This document shows, piece after piece, positions 1-9,314 of a stretch of DNA of 64,000 bases. The notes beneath the pieces were generated by a model. It saw only the letters and a list, made by a program, of their open reading frames with translations. It was not told where the DNA came from and did not search any database. The position numbers and the translations under genes are program-made. This stretch comes from Caulobacter sp. S45 (GTDB lineage Bacteria; Pseudomonadota; Alphaproteobacteria; Caulobacterales; Caulobacteraceae). Within the stretch, counting starts at the first letter, position 1, and each line of letters opens with the position of its first letter. The DNA lies in the NCBI RefSeq assembly GCF_009765965.1, contig NZ_LMUL01000014.1:1602859-1666858 (forward strand), read 5' to 3'.

Positions 1-837
1 CTCCGAGACGTGGATCGGCAGGCCGAAACTCGCCAGTTCGCGGATGGCGGTGCGGCCGGCGCCGGGCGGCAGGTGGATGTCGATATGGGTCTGGGTGCCG
101 ATCCCGCCGATGGGGGCGCCGCGCTTAAGCAGCCGCTCGACCAGCCGCATGAAGGTCGCACGCTTGGCCGGCGTGACCTCAAGATTGTAGTCGTTGATCA
201 ACAGCACCGCCTGGGGGTCGGCCTCGCGGGCGTACTGGAAGGCCAGGAGCATGTAGTCCTCCTGGCCGAGGTTGCGGCTGTAGATGCAGTCGCGCAGGCC
301 CTCGCCGTGCTCGGTCACCGCCTCGTTGACCACGTCCCAGGCGACCGCCTGCCCGCGATAGCGGCCTACCACGGCGAGGATGTAGTTGCGCACCGCGTTG
401 TCGAAGGCCCGCTTGTCACCGTCGATCCGCTTCAGGGCCGGCGGGTCCTGGGCGTACCAGACCAGGGTATGGCCGAACAGGCGCAGGTCCTCGCGCTGGG
501 CGAAGGCGGCGATCCTGTCGGCGCGGGTGAAGTCGAAGGTCCCGTCGTCCTTGAGGATCGACTCCATCTTCATCTCCCACTCGGCGGTGACCTGGGAGCA
601 TTGGCGGGTGGCGAGCGTCGCCCAGTCCGGATCGTCGATCAGACCGGTGGAGACGCAGGTCCCGAGGGGAAAGCCAGCCAGCTCCTTTAGCGCCGGCGGC
701 GGATCGGGACGGGGAACATCATAAAGCGTGGCGCCGGACGCCTCGGCCTGACCGCGCCCGCAGCCCGACAGGGCCAGCGCCCCGCCCGCCGCCAACAGGG
801 CGCGGCGGTGCGGCCGGTTCGCCGCGCCTTGGGTCAC
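1..837 (-). CDS. GH10 endo-1,4-beta-xylanase, lipoprotein (3' end outside window)
   Basis: Secreted xylan-cleaving enzyme of glycoside hydrolase family 10; 279 codons are visible and the C-terminus lies beyond the window. The N-terminus has twin arginines (HRRALL), a short hydrophobic stretch and a lipobox LSGC, so export as a lipoprotein, possibly by Tat, is likely. GH10 marks are the strand FGHTLVW and the acid/base motif WDVVNEAV, whose Glu is the proton donor. The visible part ends at IHVSE, where family 10 carries its nucleophile Glu. The chosen start is a GTG that overlaps the fliJ stop (GTGA), which suggests coupling to the flagellar genes; I see no good ribosome binding site of its own. 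Family call is firm, start less so. Confidence 0.85.
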   Translation of the reverse strand, partial: MTQGAANRPHRRALLAAGGALALSGCGRGQAEASGATLYDVPRPDPPPALKELAGFPLGTCVSTGLIDDPDWATLATRQCSQVTAEWEMKMESILKDDGTFDFTRADRIAAFAQREDLRLFGHTLVWYAQDPPALKRIDGDKRAFDNAVRNYILAVVGRYRGQAVAWDVVNEAVTEHGEGLRDCIYSRNLGQEDYMLLAFQYAREADPQAVLLINDYNLEVTPAKRATFMRLVERLLKRGAPIGGIGTQTHIDIHLPPGAGRTAIRELASFGLPIHVSE

Positions 838-1244
838 CGCGTGCCTGTGCGCCGCAACGCGATCTCGTCCAGGGCGGCGGTCTCGCGCTTGGCGGCGACG
901 CCGGCGGCGGCCTTGCGCGCGGCCTCGGCCAGGTTCTCGTATTTCTTCTGCTCCTCGAAAGCGCGGCCCAGCGCGTCGCGCGCGCCCTGCTCTTCCATGA
1001 TGCAGACGTTCAGGTCGGCCTGAGCCTTGGCCTGGCGCTGCTTCAGCGCCTCGCGATAGCCGACCAGATACCAGCCGGCCTGGGCGTCGTTGGTGGCGTG
1101 GACGCTTTCCTGGCGGCCCTCCACCTGCAGACTTTCCAGCACCAGTTCGAGGGCGAACCTGCGGTCGGCGATATACTTCAACCGCTTCTGCAGGGTCTCG
1201 ATCTCGAGATCGGCCAGCCGGATCAGCGACTCCCTCCAGCTCAT
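834..1244 (-). CDS. fliJ: Flagellar export chaperone FliJ
   Basis: 136-residue soluble protein that acts with the FliI ATPase at the cytoplasmic face of the flagellar type III export apparatus. The protein is mostly charged alpha-helix with heptad-like spacing (coiled coil) and has few conserved residues, as usual for FliJ. Assignment therefore rests on size, helical character (opening [19 protein letters not shown]) and position directly after fliI, whose stop it overlaps by 4 bp (ATGA). Its own stop overlaps the GTG of the xylanase gene. Confidence 0.85.
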   Translation of the reverse strand: MSWRESLIRLADLEIETLQKRLKYIADRRFALELVLESLQVEGRQESVHATNDAQAGWYLVGYREALKQRQAKAQADLNVCIMEEQGARDALGRAFEEQKKYENLAEAARKAAAGVAAKRETAALDEIALRRTGTR

Positions 1245-2596
1245 GCGAGGCTACCGGGCATGGGGGCTGAACTTTCCAGGATGGCGTGGAGCTGGGCGAA
1301 GGACTGGGCCAGCGAACAGGCCTCGTCCTTGTTCTGGGTCAGGAAGGCTTCCAGCGCCGGGTTGAGCACGATGGCGCGGTCGATGATCGGGTCGGAGCCG
1401 GCGCGGTAGGCCCCGATGCGGATCAGCTCCTCCATGTTGGCGTAGGCGGCCATTACCTGGCGCGCGCCCTTGACGACCTCGCGCTCGGGCAGGGTCTGGC
1501 AGCCGGGCATGGTGCGGCTGATCGACTTCAACACGTTGATGGCCGGAAAGCGCCCGCGTTCGGCGATCGTCCGTTCCATGACGATGTGACCGTCCAGGAT
1601 ACCGCGCACCGCGTCGGCGATCGGCTCGTTGTGGTCGTCCCCGTCCACCAGCACGGTGAAGATGCCGGTGATCGGCCCCGCCATGGTGCCGTCCGGGCGG
1701 ACCGGTCCAGGACCGGCGCGCTCCAACAGCTTGGGCAGTTCGGTGAAGACGGTGGGGGTGTAGCCCTTGGTGGTCGGCGGTTCGCCGGCGGCCAGGCCGA
1801 TCTCGCGCTGGGCCATGGCGAAGCGGGTGACGCTGTCCATCATGCACAGCACCTCCAGGTCCTGGTCGCGCAGGAACTCGGCGATGGCCAGCGTCAGGTA
1901 GGCGGCCTGGCGGCGCTTCAGGGCCGGTTCGTCGGAGGTGGCGACCACCACGATGGCGCGCGACAGGCCCGCCTCGCCGAGCGTCTCCTCGATGAATTCG
2001 CGGACTTCGCGGCCCCGCTCGCCGATCAGCCCGACCACCACCGCATCGCAGGTGGCCTCGCGCGCCAGCATCGACAGCAGCACCGACTTGCCGACGCCAG
2101 AGCCGGCGAACACGCCGAGCCGCTGGCCCCGGCAGCAGGTGGTGAACACGTCCATGGCGCGCACGCCCAGGTCCAGCCGCTCGCCCACCCGGCCGCGCGC
2201 ATGGGCGGCCGGCGGCGGCGCGCGCAGGGAATAGGCCACCTGGCCCTGGGGCAGCGGTCCCTTGCCGTCGATGGGGTCGCCGAAGGCGTCGATGATGCGG
2301 CCGCGCCAGGCCAGCGTCGGGCGCACGGTGTCGCCCTCGGGGCGGATGCGGATCTCGGCCCCCGGCGCCACGCCCTCGACCGGGCCGAACGGCATCAGCA
2401 GGGCGCGGGTGTCGCGAAAGCCCACGACCTCGGCCGGTAGCCACTGGTCGCGCGGGCGCTCGATGTCGGCGCGCGCGCCGATGGGCAGGCGGGTCAGCCC
2501 CCCCTTGGCCTCGATCAGCAGCCCGTTCACCGCCGCGACGCGGCCGGAGACGGTCAAGGGATCGATCCGCTCGACGGCGGCGATCAGGTTACGCAA
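1241..2596 (-). CDS. fliI: Flagellum-specific ATPase FliI
   Basis: ATPase of the flagellar export apparatus, related to the F1-ATPase beta subunit; 451 residues, normal for the family. An N-terminal beta-barrel domain is followed by Walker A GSGVGKS at about 165-171, the [10 protein letters not shown] segment, a Walker B region around [19 protein letters not shown], and the FliI-typical [18 protein letters not shown]. It is the first gene of a minus-strand fliI-fliJ-xylanase unit. The rest of the export machinery is not in the window, as is common where flagellar genes are scattered. Upstream I find only a single TTAA, not a full CtrA site. Confidence 0.96.
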   Translation of the reverse strand: MRNLIAAVERIDPLTVSGRVAAVNGLLIEAKGGLTRLPIGARADIERPRDQWLPAEVVGFRDTRALLMPFGPVEGVAPGAEIRIRPEGDTVRPTLAWRGRIIDAFGDPIDGKGPLPQGQVAYSLRAPPPAAHARGRVGERLDLGVRAMDVFTTCCRGQRLGVFAGSGVGKSVLLSMLAREATCDAVVVGLIGERGREVREFIEETLGEAGLSRAIVVVATSDEPALKRRQAAYLTLAIAEFLRDQDLEVLCMMDSVTRFAMAQREIGLAAGEPPTTKGYTPTVFTELPKLLERAGPGPVRPDGTMAGPITGIFTVLVDGDDHNEPIADAVRGILDGHIVMERTIAERGRFPAINVLKSISRTMPGCQTLPEREVVKGARQVMAAYANMEELIRIGAYRAGSDPIIDRAIVLNPALEAFLTQNKDEACSLAQSFAQLHAILESSAPMPGSLA

Positions 2597-2844
2597 GGCG
2601 GCGATCCTAAGGGCGCGACACAGCCCTGCGCCACCATGAGGGGACGGCTTTAATCACTCATGAACGATGGTGGGATGGGAGGGCGCGCGCGGCGGTTTTG
2701 CTACGCCCTCTCTGGCTTAATGCAGGCGAAGCTCAGGGATGACGCTCCAACGGATGTTACAGGAAATTTGCCTCCCGCGATCTAGACGAACATAGGAATG
2801 TGATGAGATTGTTCGTGCGTCCGAAAGATTGAGGCAAGCACAAT

Positions 2845-3291
2845 ATGGTCGTCCATAAAAGCCAAGGCGATTACATAAATCTTACCGTCGGTGGTTTGAC
2901 GACTGCCGGTTTGGAGATTTCGATCGATCTGGAAACCGGCGACGCGGTGAAGCGGAGTAGTAAATTCGGTTCAGTCAGAAGCGGTGAGCAACCCGATTGG
3001 GTTGAAACAAAACGCCAGCTCGGTTCGGACGAATTAAATACTCTAAGAAATGTTATTGAGATTAGCTTGGCGGAAGGACTTAGGTCGAAGGCTTGCGATG
3101 ATGAAGACGAGCAAGCTCGTAAGCAGGGTCAAAGATTTGCAATGAGACCCCCTATAGCGGACTCCATCATTTCATTGTCTGTTCGACTTGGCGGACACAT
3201 GGGACATGCACCTGAACGTCAGTGTATGAGCCCGGCTTTCGATAGGCTTTGGACGGCCACTTACAACGCGGCAAGCGGATCGGCGGATTAA
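2845..3291 (+). CDS. Hypothetical protein, lower GC than surroundings
   Basis: 148-residue soluble protein with no signal peptide or membrane segment that I do not recognise. It begins MVVHKSQGDYINLTVGGLTT, has a charged middle (ACDDEDEQARKQGQ) and ends in a short Ser/Ala tail. A GAGG 10 bases before the ATG supports the start. Lines I counted by eye in this gene are about 52-55% G+C, well below the flanking genes, and codon choice is less GC-biased (many ATT, AAT, GAA, TTG). That suggests recent acquisition or relaxed selection. The 248 bp upstream hold no other gene I can support. Confidence 0.6.
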   Translation: MVVHKSQGDYINLTVGGLTTAGLEISIDLETGDAVKRSSKFGSVRSGEQPDWVETKRQLGSDELNTLRNVIEISLAEGLRSKACDDEDEQARKQGQRFAMRPPIADSIISLSVRLGGHMGHAPERQCMSPAFDRLWTATYNAASGSAD

Positions 3292-3334
3292 GCGGCCTTA
3301 TACCGCTCGAGTCCGGACTCTGTTATAGCCGCCG

Positions 3335-4663
3335 CTAAACCGCTGCCTTGCTCACCACCGGCGGCTTCGGCGGTCGCATCGCCGCCATCGCCACCAGCAC
3401 GAGCGCGGACACCCCAGCGATCACCCAGAAGGCGGGGGCGAAGTCGCCGGTGGCGTCCTTGATGCGGCCGGCCAGGACCGGGCCGAAGGCGGCCACGGTG
3501 GAGATCAGGCACATGGTGGAGAACAGTTCCAGGTTCTTGCCCCGCCCGAAATAGTTCAGCAGCAGCACCGTCGCCGCCAGGTAGTTCAGCCCGTAGCCCG
3601 CCCCCACCAGGAGCGCGTAGGCCCCGATCATCCCACCGCCGTGGGCCAGGGCCAGCGCGCCGACGCCCACCGCCAGCAGGCCCAGCGCGATGGCGGTCAG
3701 CTTGCGCGGATCGACCCGCTCGCCGAGCCCCCCGCCGATGCCACGCGCGACCACGCTGACCAGGGCCTGGAGGCTGAGCACCGCGCCGGCCACGTCGGCC
3801 GCCACGCCGCGCCCAGTCAGGTGCGCCACCGAGGCGCTGTTGACCGTGACCTCGACCAGCAGGTTGGTGGTGTAGGCGGCCACGATCACCCAGAACTGCC
3901 AGGTGCCCAGCGCCTGGCGCACGGTCCAGTCATAGGCGGTGCGGAAGATCGGCGGTCGAGGCGCGGCCGTCGCCTCGACCGAGGAGGGTTGGCTCTCGCC
4001 CACGTCCAGGTCGCGCACGCTGAGCGCCGCCAGCGGCCCTAGGAACAGGCAGGCGATGGCCAGGGTCAGCCAGTAGGCGCGCCAGTCGCCCGACGCTGCG
4101 CGCACCAGGAAATACAGCCAGGGACCGGCGACGCCGCCGAGGCCGCCGACGGTGAAATAGACCCCGAGCGCGGCCGACACGTGCCGAAAACTGCGCGCCA
4201 GCACATAGGCGCCGGGGATGATGGCGGTGAGCGCGAAGCCCAGGCCCTCCAGCCCCGCGCCAAGGTAGTAGAGCCCCACGCCGTGCGCGAAATACAGGCA
4301 GGCGAACCCCGCCGCCATCACCGCGCCGCCCAGCGCCAGGGTGGCGCGCACGCCGAGCGTGCGGATCACCAGGGTGGGGGCGTAGCTGGCCAGCCCGCAG
4401 ACCACCGCCAGGATGGTGAAGCCCAGCCCGGCCTGGGTCCAGGTCCAGTTCAGCGTGCGCACCATGTCGGGCAGCACCACGCCCAGCGAGCTGAACGTGC
4501 CTGCGGTGACCACGAAGAACAGCAGGCTCAGCGCCGCCAGCGTCACGGACGCTTTGGGCTCGGCGGTCAGGGCGGGTGCGATCGGGCTCACGGCCAAGCC
4601 ATAGAACGCGTTTGCGCTCGTGTCATCGCACACCTGCCCAGGGCCTGGGCGGCTTTCGATCAC
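3335..4663 (-). CDS. Major facilitator superfamily transporter
   Basis: 442-residue inner-membrane carrier with about 12 hydrophobic segments, beginning near LAALSLLFFVVTAGTFSSLG. A central hydrophilic loop at about 210-230 separates the two six-helix bundles. The general look resembles the oxalate/formate-antiporter or monocarboxylate branch of the MFS, but I cannot name a substrate. The GTG at 4663 is favoured because GAGGA lies seven bases upstream; a second GTG near 4588 would remove a non-hydrophobic leader. It is convergent with the preceding hypothetical gene and divergent from the acyl carrier protein gene, with about 100 bp between the starts. Confidence 0.85.
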   Translation of the reverse strand: MIESRPGPGQVCDDTSANAFYGLAVSPIAPALTAEPKASVTLAALSLLFFVVTAGTFSSLGVVLPDMVRTLNWTWTQAGLGFTILAVVCGLASYAPTLVIRTLGVRATLALGGAVMAAGFACLYFAHGVGLYYLGAGLEGLGFALTAIIPGAYVLARSFRHVSAALGVYFTVGGLGGVAGPWLYFLVRAASGDWRAYWLTLAIACLFLGPLAALSVRDLDVGESQPSSVEATAAPRPPIFRTAYDWTVRQALGTWQFWVIVAAYTTNLLVEVTVNSASVAHLTGRGVAADVAGAVLSLQALVSVVARGIGGGLGERVDPRKLTAIALGLLAVGVGALALAHGGGMIGAYALLVGAGYGLNYLAATVLLLNYFGRGKNLELFSTMCLISTVAAFGPVLAGRIKDATGDFAPAFWVIAGVSALVLVAMAAMRPPKPPVVSKAAV

Positions 4664-4766
4664 GACTGCGTCCTCAGCCCTGCCGCCTTGGATTCATTTC
4701 GCCTATGTTACAGGCTACAAGGCTCGCCGCCGGCCATTGCCGGCGGGGCCGCTGAAGGACGCATCC

Positions 4767-5027
4767 ATGACGGTAACGGCGGATCAGGTGCTGGACGTCA
4801 TCTCCCAGGAGGTGCCGATCGACCGGGAGAAGCTCGACCCTGCCGCCACCCTGGAACAGCTCGATATCGCCTCCCTGGACATGATCAGCGTCACCTTCGC
4901 GCTGGAGGACCAGTTCGAGCTGGTGGTGGAGCAGACCGACTTCGCCGACTGCAAGACGGTGCAGGACTTCGTGGACATGGTGGTGGCCAAGAGCCAACCG
5001 CCCGCCGCCGGGGCCGTCGGCTCCTAG
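4767..5027 (+). CDS. Specialised acyl carrier protein
   Basis: 86-residue acidic protein that carries acyl intermediates on a phosphopantetheine arm. The modification site is the Ser of LDIASLDMIS, with the family's SLD core. The four-helix pattern is visible, ending in a short Pro/Ala tail (PPAAGAVGS). It starts at ATG 4767 and is followed one base after its stop by a ketosynthase, so the two are co-transcribed. A dedicated ACP/ketosynthase pair outside the main fab cluster resembles NodF/NodE-type arrangements and probably serves a special acyl chain rather than bulk fatty acid synthesis. The product is unknown. Confidence 0.85.
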   Translation: MTVTADQVLDVISQEVPIDREKLDPAATLEQLDIASLDMISVTFALEDQFELVVEQTDFADCKTVQDFVDMVVAKSQPPAAGAVGS

Positions 5028-5028
5028 G

Positions 5029-6249
5029 ATGCGCGTCGTCATCACGGGCCTGGGCTGCGTCTCCGCGCTGGGCCAGGGGGTGAATCCGACCTGGGCCGCC
5101 CTGATCGAAGGGCGCTCGGGCATCGTCCCATTTTCCAAGAGCTACGGCGATCATCCGGGGCTGCAGTTCCAGGGGCCGGCCGCGCCCGTGAACGGCCTGG
5201 ACCTGTCCGGCGTGGCGGCGCGGTTCGGCGCCAAGGCGATGGCCAGCCTCGACCCCCTGGCCGCCTTCGCCGCCGTCGCCGCGCTGGAAGCGCTGAGCGA
5301 TGCGGGCCTGGTCGACGATCCGGTGCTGGACACCCGCACCGCCATCCTGTTCGGCGCCGGCAGCGGCGGCAACGCCACCTTCGAGGAGGGCTTCAGCCGC
5401 ATCTACGACCGCAAGCTCGGCTCGGTGCATCCGCTGACCATCCCCAAGTCGATGATCAGCGCGCCCGCCGCCCAGCTCTCCATGATGTTCGGGGTGCGCG
5501 GACTGGCCTTCACCATATCGAGCGCCTGCTCGTCCTCCGCCCACGCCATCGGCGAGGCCATGCACATGATCCGCGCCGGCCGCACCGACGTGGCCCTGGT
5601 CGGCGGCGGCGAGGCGGCGTTGACCCTGGGTTCGTGGCTGAGCTGGACGGCGCTGCGGGCCATGGCTCCGGACACCTGCCGGCCCTTTTCGGCCGGACGC
5701 AAGGGCCTGGTGCTGGGCGAAGGCGCCGCCATGCTGGTGCTGGAGTCCTACGAGCACGCTCGCGCCCGCGGCGCGACCATCTATGGCGAACTGGCCGGGA
5801 TGGGCGCGTCTTCGGACGCCCACCACCTGACCATGCCCAATCCCGCCGGCTCGGAGGCGGCGTTGCGCGCCGCCCATGCCGATGCGGGCATTCCGCTGGA
5901 CGCCCCGACGCTGATCTCCAGCCACGGCACCGGCACCGTGCTGAACGACAAGGCGGAGACCGCCGGGATGAAGGCGGCCTATGGCGCGGAGATGCGGGAC
6001 AAGCTGGTCATCGCCACCAAATCCACCCATGGCCACCTGATCGGCGGGGGCGGCGCGCTCGAATTCCTGATCGGACTGATGGCGATGCGCAACCGCCTGG
6101 CGCCGCCGGTGCTGAACTGGTTGGAGCGCGACCCCGACTGCGACGTGCCCCTGGCGCTGGAGCCCACCCCGTTCAACGGCGATGCGCTGATATCCAGCTC
6201 GTTCGCTTTCGGGGGACTGAACGCCGTGCTGGCGGCGAAGCGCGTCTAA
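5029..6249 (+). CDS. Beta-ketoacyl-ACP synthase, FabF (KAS II) type
   Basis: Condensing enzyme that extends an ACP-bound acyl chain; 406 residues, typical of FabF-like thiolase-fold synthases. Catalytic residues are visible: nucleophile Cys167 in TISSACSSSAH, His299 in SSHGTGT, and Lys331 and His336 in KSTHGHLIGG. It begins MRVVITGLGCVSALG, as these enzymes usually do, one base after the ACP stop. Neither fabD, fabG nor fabZ is adjacent, so the pair must borrow other fatty-acid enzymes. A strong hairpin lies 125 bp downstream. Confidence 0.92.
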   Translation: MRVVITGLGCVSALGQGVNPTWAALIEGRSGIVPFSKSYGDHPGLQFQGPAAPVNGLDLSGVAARFGAKAMASLDPLAAFAAVAALEALSDAGLVDDPVLDTRTAILFGAGSGGNATFEEGFSRIYDRKLGSVHPLTIPKSMISAPAAQLSMMFGVRGLAFTISSACSSSAHAIGEAMHMIRAGRTDVALVGGGEAALTLGSWLSWTALRAMAPDTCRPFSAGRKGLVLGEGAAMLVLESYEHARARGATIYGELAGMGASSDAHHLTMPNPAGSEAALRAAHADAGIPLDAPTLISSHGTGTVLNDKAETAGMKAAYGAEMRDKLVIATKSTHGHLIGGGGALEFLIGLMAMRNRLAPPVLNWLERDPDCDVPLALEPTPFNGDALISSSFAFGGLNAVLAAKRV

Positions 6250-6931
6250 CGAGCAGCTTCAGCGCCGGACGCTCGGGTCGGCGCGCACGACCGGACGGCG
6301 ACCGTTCATCATCGATGAATTCGTTTTGCCTACCGCGTCAATTTTATTTGATTTGGAAGCCGAAAAACCGAAACCCGCCGCAGGGGACTTTGCGGCGGGC
6401 CAAGGCTTTTGAAATTAAGGGGCGTTTCCTCCCCGAAACGCCGGAAGGGCCAAACGTCTGGGCGTTTGCTGCCTTCACAATTAGGACATGAGGGGAAAAC
6501 GTAGGCCAAGTCAACGGCCAGAAAACAACTTCCCGTGAAAACCATCTAAGCAATTACCATATTTTGCCATTTTCGTCAATTTAGTCCCATTTCGCACCAG
6601 CCGCTCGCCCGCGCTGTGGGATTATAGCAACAGAATAGGGGGCTTAGCCTACCGGAGTGAGAGCGCACTGCGGATTGCGCCCACGGTGAATCCTATCGTT
6701 CCCGGCATTGAAGAGCTGAGCACAGGGATGGAAACGGCCGGAAAGGTCAAGCTTGCGCGCCCGCTCTCATATTCGGGCGCCAAGGCGTCGCGATATCGCC
6801 CGCCGATCCGGATGATCTATTTAGCAGATGAGTCAAAATTTGGCGTCACCTCACCTTCCGCCAGGCCGCGGGCGGAAACGGAACCTGTCAAAGCCCTTTC
6901 AAACGCCGCGTGATCGGCTCTATGACGGCGC
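6250..6931. other. Long intergenic stretch with several hairpins
   Basis: About 680 bp between the ketosynthase stop and the next supportable gene. The first half is AT-richer than the genes around it and holds two consecutive hairpins: 6374-6399, and 6422-6442 (GGCGTTT...AAACGCC with a CCTCCCCG loop on the plus strand). The second half has short open frames, for example from GTG 6686, but none with a convincing ribosome binding site or recognisable protein. A small RNA, most likely on the minus strand, is possible; otherwise I see nothing. Confidence 0.4.
6374..6399. terminator. Strong GC hairpin, possible terminator
   Basis: Nine-base perfect stem CCCGCCGCA/TGCGGCGGG with an 8-base loop. 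Read on the minus strand it is followed by TTTCGGTTTTTCGG, which makes a reasonable intrinsic terminator. On the plus strand the downstream sequence is less U-rich (CCAAGGCTTTTG) but could still end the ACP/ketosynthase transcript. Confidence 0.5.
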
Positions 6932-7054
6932 ATGGCTATCGACAGGCTCAGACGCCGCGCCCAGCGCCCCGCCATCTACGCCGCCGTAGCGGCGCTCTCC
7001 ACGGTGCTGTGCGTCGTCGGCGTGGCGGGATTGCTTCGCCTCGCGGCCGGCTGA
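6932..7054 (+). CDS. Small single-span membrane protein (40 aa)
   Basis: Short open frame: a basic N-terminus (MAIDRLRRRAQRP) followed by one continuous hydrophobic helix of about 24 residues (IYAAVAALSTVLCVVGVAGLL) and then RLAAG. The positive-inside pattern predicts the N-terminus in the cytoplasm. It ends three bases before the convergent aminotransferase gene. No clear Shine-Dalgarno sequence is visible and I do not recognise a family, so this is an inference from the clean hydrophobic profile. Confidence 0.4.
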   Translation: MAIDRLRRRAQRPAIYAAVAALSTVLCVVGVAGLLRLAAG

Positions 7055-7057
7055 ACG

Positions 7058-8233
7058 CTAGACGGGGCCGAATCGAGCGTCCGCCGCGTCCAGCGCCACC
7101 TGCACATTGCTCGCGTGCCCCTGGGCGTTGAGGGCGCTGGCCATAGCCTCCAGGAACAGGCGCACGTGGCCCGGCGTCGCGGAGGCGCCCATCAGCCCAA
7201 CCCGCCAGACCCGGCCGGCCCAGTCGCCCAGCCCGCCGCCGATCTCTACGCCGAAACGATCGAGCATCAAGGCGCGCGCCCGGGCTTCGTCCACCCCGAG
7301 CGGAGCCTCGACCACATTGAGCTGCGGCAGGCGCGCCGCCGGCGCCACCGGCAGGCGCAGGCCGAGCGCCTCCACCCCAGCGACGAACCCCTCGTGCACC
7401 CGGCGGTGACGGGCGAAAGCCTGTTCCACCCCCTCCTCCTCGAGCGCGACCAGAGCCTCGTGCAGGCTATAAAGGGCGTTGATCGGTGCGGTGTGATGGT
7501 AACTGCGCCCGCCCGTCCCGCTCCAGTAGCCCATCAGCAGGTCGAAGTCGTAGAGCCAGGTCCGGGCGCGGGTCTTGCGCGCCGCTACCGCCTCCCGCGC
7601 GCGCGGTCCGAGCGCAAAGGGCGACAGGCCCGGCGGGGCTGAGAGACACTTCTGCGTGCCGGAATAGAGCACATCGGCTCCCCACCCCGCCGCATCGACG
7701 GGTATGCCGCCCAGCGAGGTGACGCAGTCCACGATGCTCAGCGCCCCATGCTCGCGCGCCAGGGCGCAGAGCGGGCCGGGATCGCTGACCACGCCGGTGG
7801 AGGTCTCCGCATGCACGAAGGCCAGGGCCTTAGCCCCGCGCGCCCATAGGGCGGCCTCGACGCGGGCAGGGTCGACCGGCTCGCCCATGGCGTGCTCGAC
7901 CCGGATCACCTCGGCCCCGGCGCGCTCGGCCATCTCGCCCATGCGACGCCCGAACACGCCGTTGACCGCCACCACGATCGCCTGGCCGGGTTCGAGCAGG
8001 TTCATGATCGCCGCCTCCATGCCCGCCGTGCCCGGACCCGGCAACGGGAGGCAGGCGTGCTGCGGCGCGCGGAACAGACGGGTGAGGCCGCCCTTGATCT
8101 CGTCCATCAGGCCGATGAAGGCCGGATCGAGGTGGCCGATGGTCGGCCGCGCGCCCGCCAGCAGCACCCGCGACGACACCTCGGACGGGCCGGGGCCGAG
8201 CAGGACACGTCGTGGCGGATGGAAAGTTCTCAC
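7058..8233 (-). CDS. Class V aminotransferase (alanine/serine-glyoxylate type)
   Basis: PLP-dependent transaminase of 391 residues, likely using serine or alanine as donor and glyoxylate or pyruvate as acceptor. The fold-type I, class V pattern is clear: N-terminal LLGPGPSEVS, a PGPGTAGMEA loop for the phosphate, HAETSTGV, the Asp of IVDCVTSLGG that contacts the pyridine nitrogen, and the Schiff-base Lys at about 195 in YSGTQKCLSAPPG. It stands alone on the minus strand, with about 200 bp to aguB downstream of its start. Purine catabolism (ureidoglycine transaminase) is a less likely alternative, since no uricase-pathway gene is nearby. Confidence 0.85.
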   Translation of the reverse strand: MRTFHPPRRVLLGPGPSEVSSRVLLAGARPTIGHLDPAFIGLMDEIKGGLTRLFRAPQHACLPLPGPGTAGMEAAIMNLLEPGQAIVVAVNGVFGRRMGEMAERAGAEVIRVEHAMGEPVDPARVEAALWARGAKALAFVHAETSTGVVSDPGPLCALAREHGALSIVDCVTSLGGIPVDAAGWGADVLYSGTQKCLSAPPGLSPFALGPRAREAVAARKTRARTWLYDFDLLMGYWSGTGGRSYHHTAPINALYSLHEALVALEEEGVEQAFARHRRVHEGFVAGVEALGLRLPVAPAARLPQLNVVEAPLGVDEARARALMLDRFGVEIGGGLGDWAGRVWRVGLMGASATPGHVRLFLEAMASALNAQGHASNVQVALDAADARFGPV

Positions 8234-8401
8234 AGAGTGCGTCTCCCGCGCTTCACGCCATGGTGATTAGGCCACAGTGCCGATTGGGGCCAATCTACAG
8301 GTCTTGGATGGAGGTCCAAAGTCCCTCGCGTCCGCTGTGGGCCCAGCCTACGGCGGACGCGGCTCCTTTCCTCTCCTCGCTTTTCACTCGATCAGCCCTC
8401 A

Positions 8402-8423
8402 TCCTCCGCTGCGCAGGGGAGGA
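8402..8423. repeat. Short palindrome resembling an arm of the clpX-lon repeat
   Basis: TCCTCC...GGAGGA inverted repeat around a GCTGCGCAG core, lying between the aminotransferase start and aguB stop. The arm sequence is close to the ends of the 152-bp element at 51488 (TCCTCCCCTGCGTAGCGG), so it may be a solo remnant of the same repeat family. Confidence 0.45.
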
Positions 8424-8429
8424 GAAGCC

Positions 8430-9313
<884 letters not shown>

Positions 9314-9314
<1 letters not shown>

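Noticed and set aside
1286-2440. Long plus-strand open frame opposite fliI
   Set aside because: Antisense frame produced by high GC; its product is low-complexity Gly/Ala/Arg/His and fliI on the other strand is unmistakable.
2660-2785. 41-codon open frame starting ATGAACGATGG
   Set aside because: No ribosome binding site, no recognisable features and mixed codon use.
2597-2844. CtrA site upstream of fliI
   Set aside because: Only one TTAA half is present (GATTAAAG); the TTAA-N7-TTAA pair is missing.
6686-6913. 75-residue open frame from GTG
   Set aside because: No ribosome binding site, no hydrophobic or conserved-looking pattern; left as part of the intergenic stretch.
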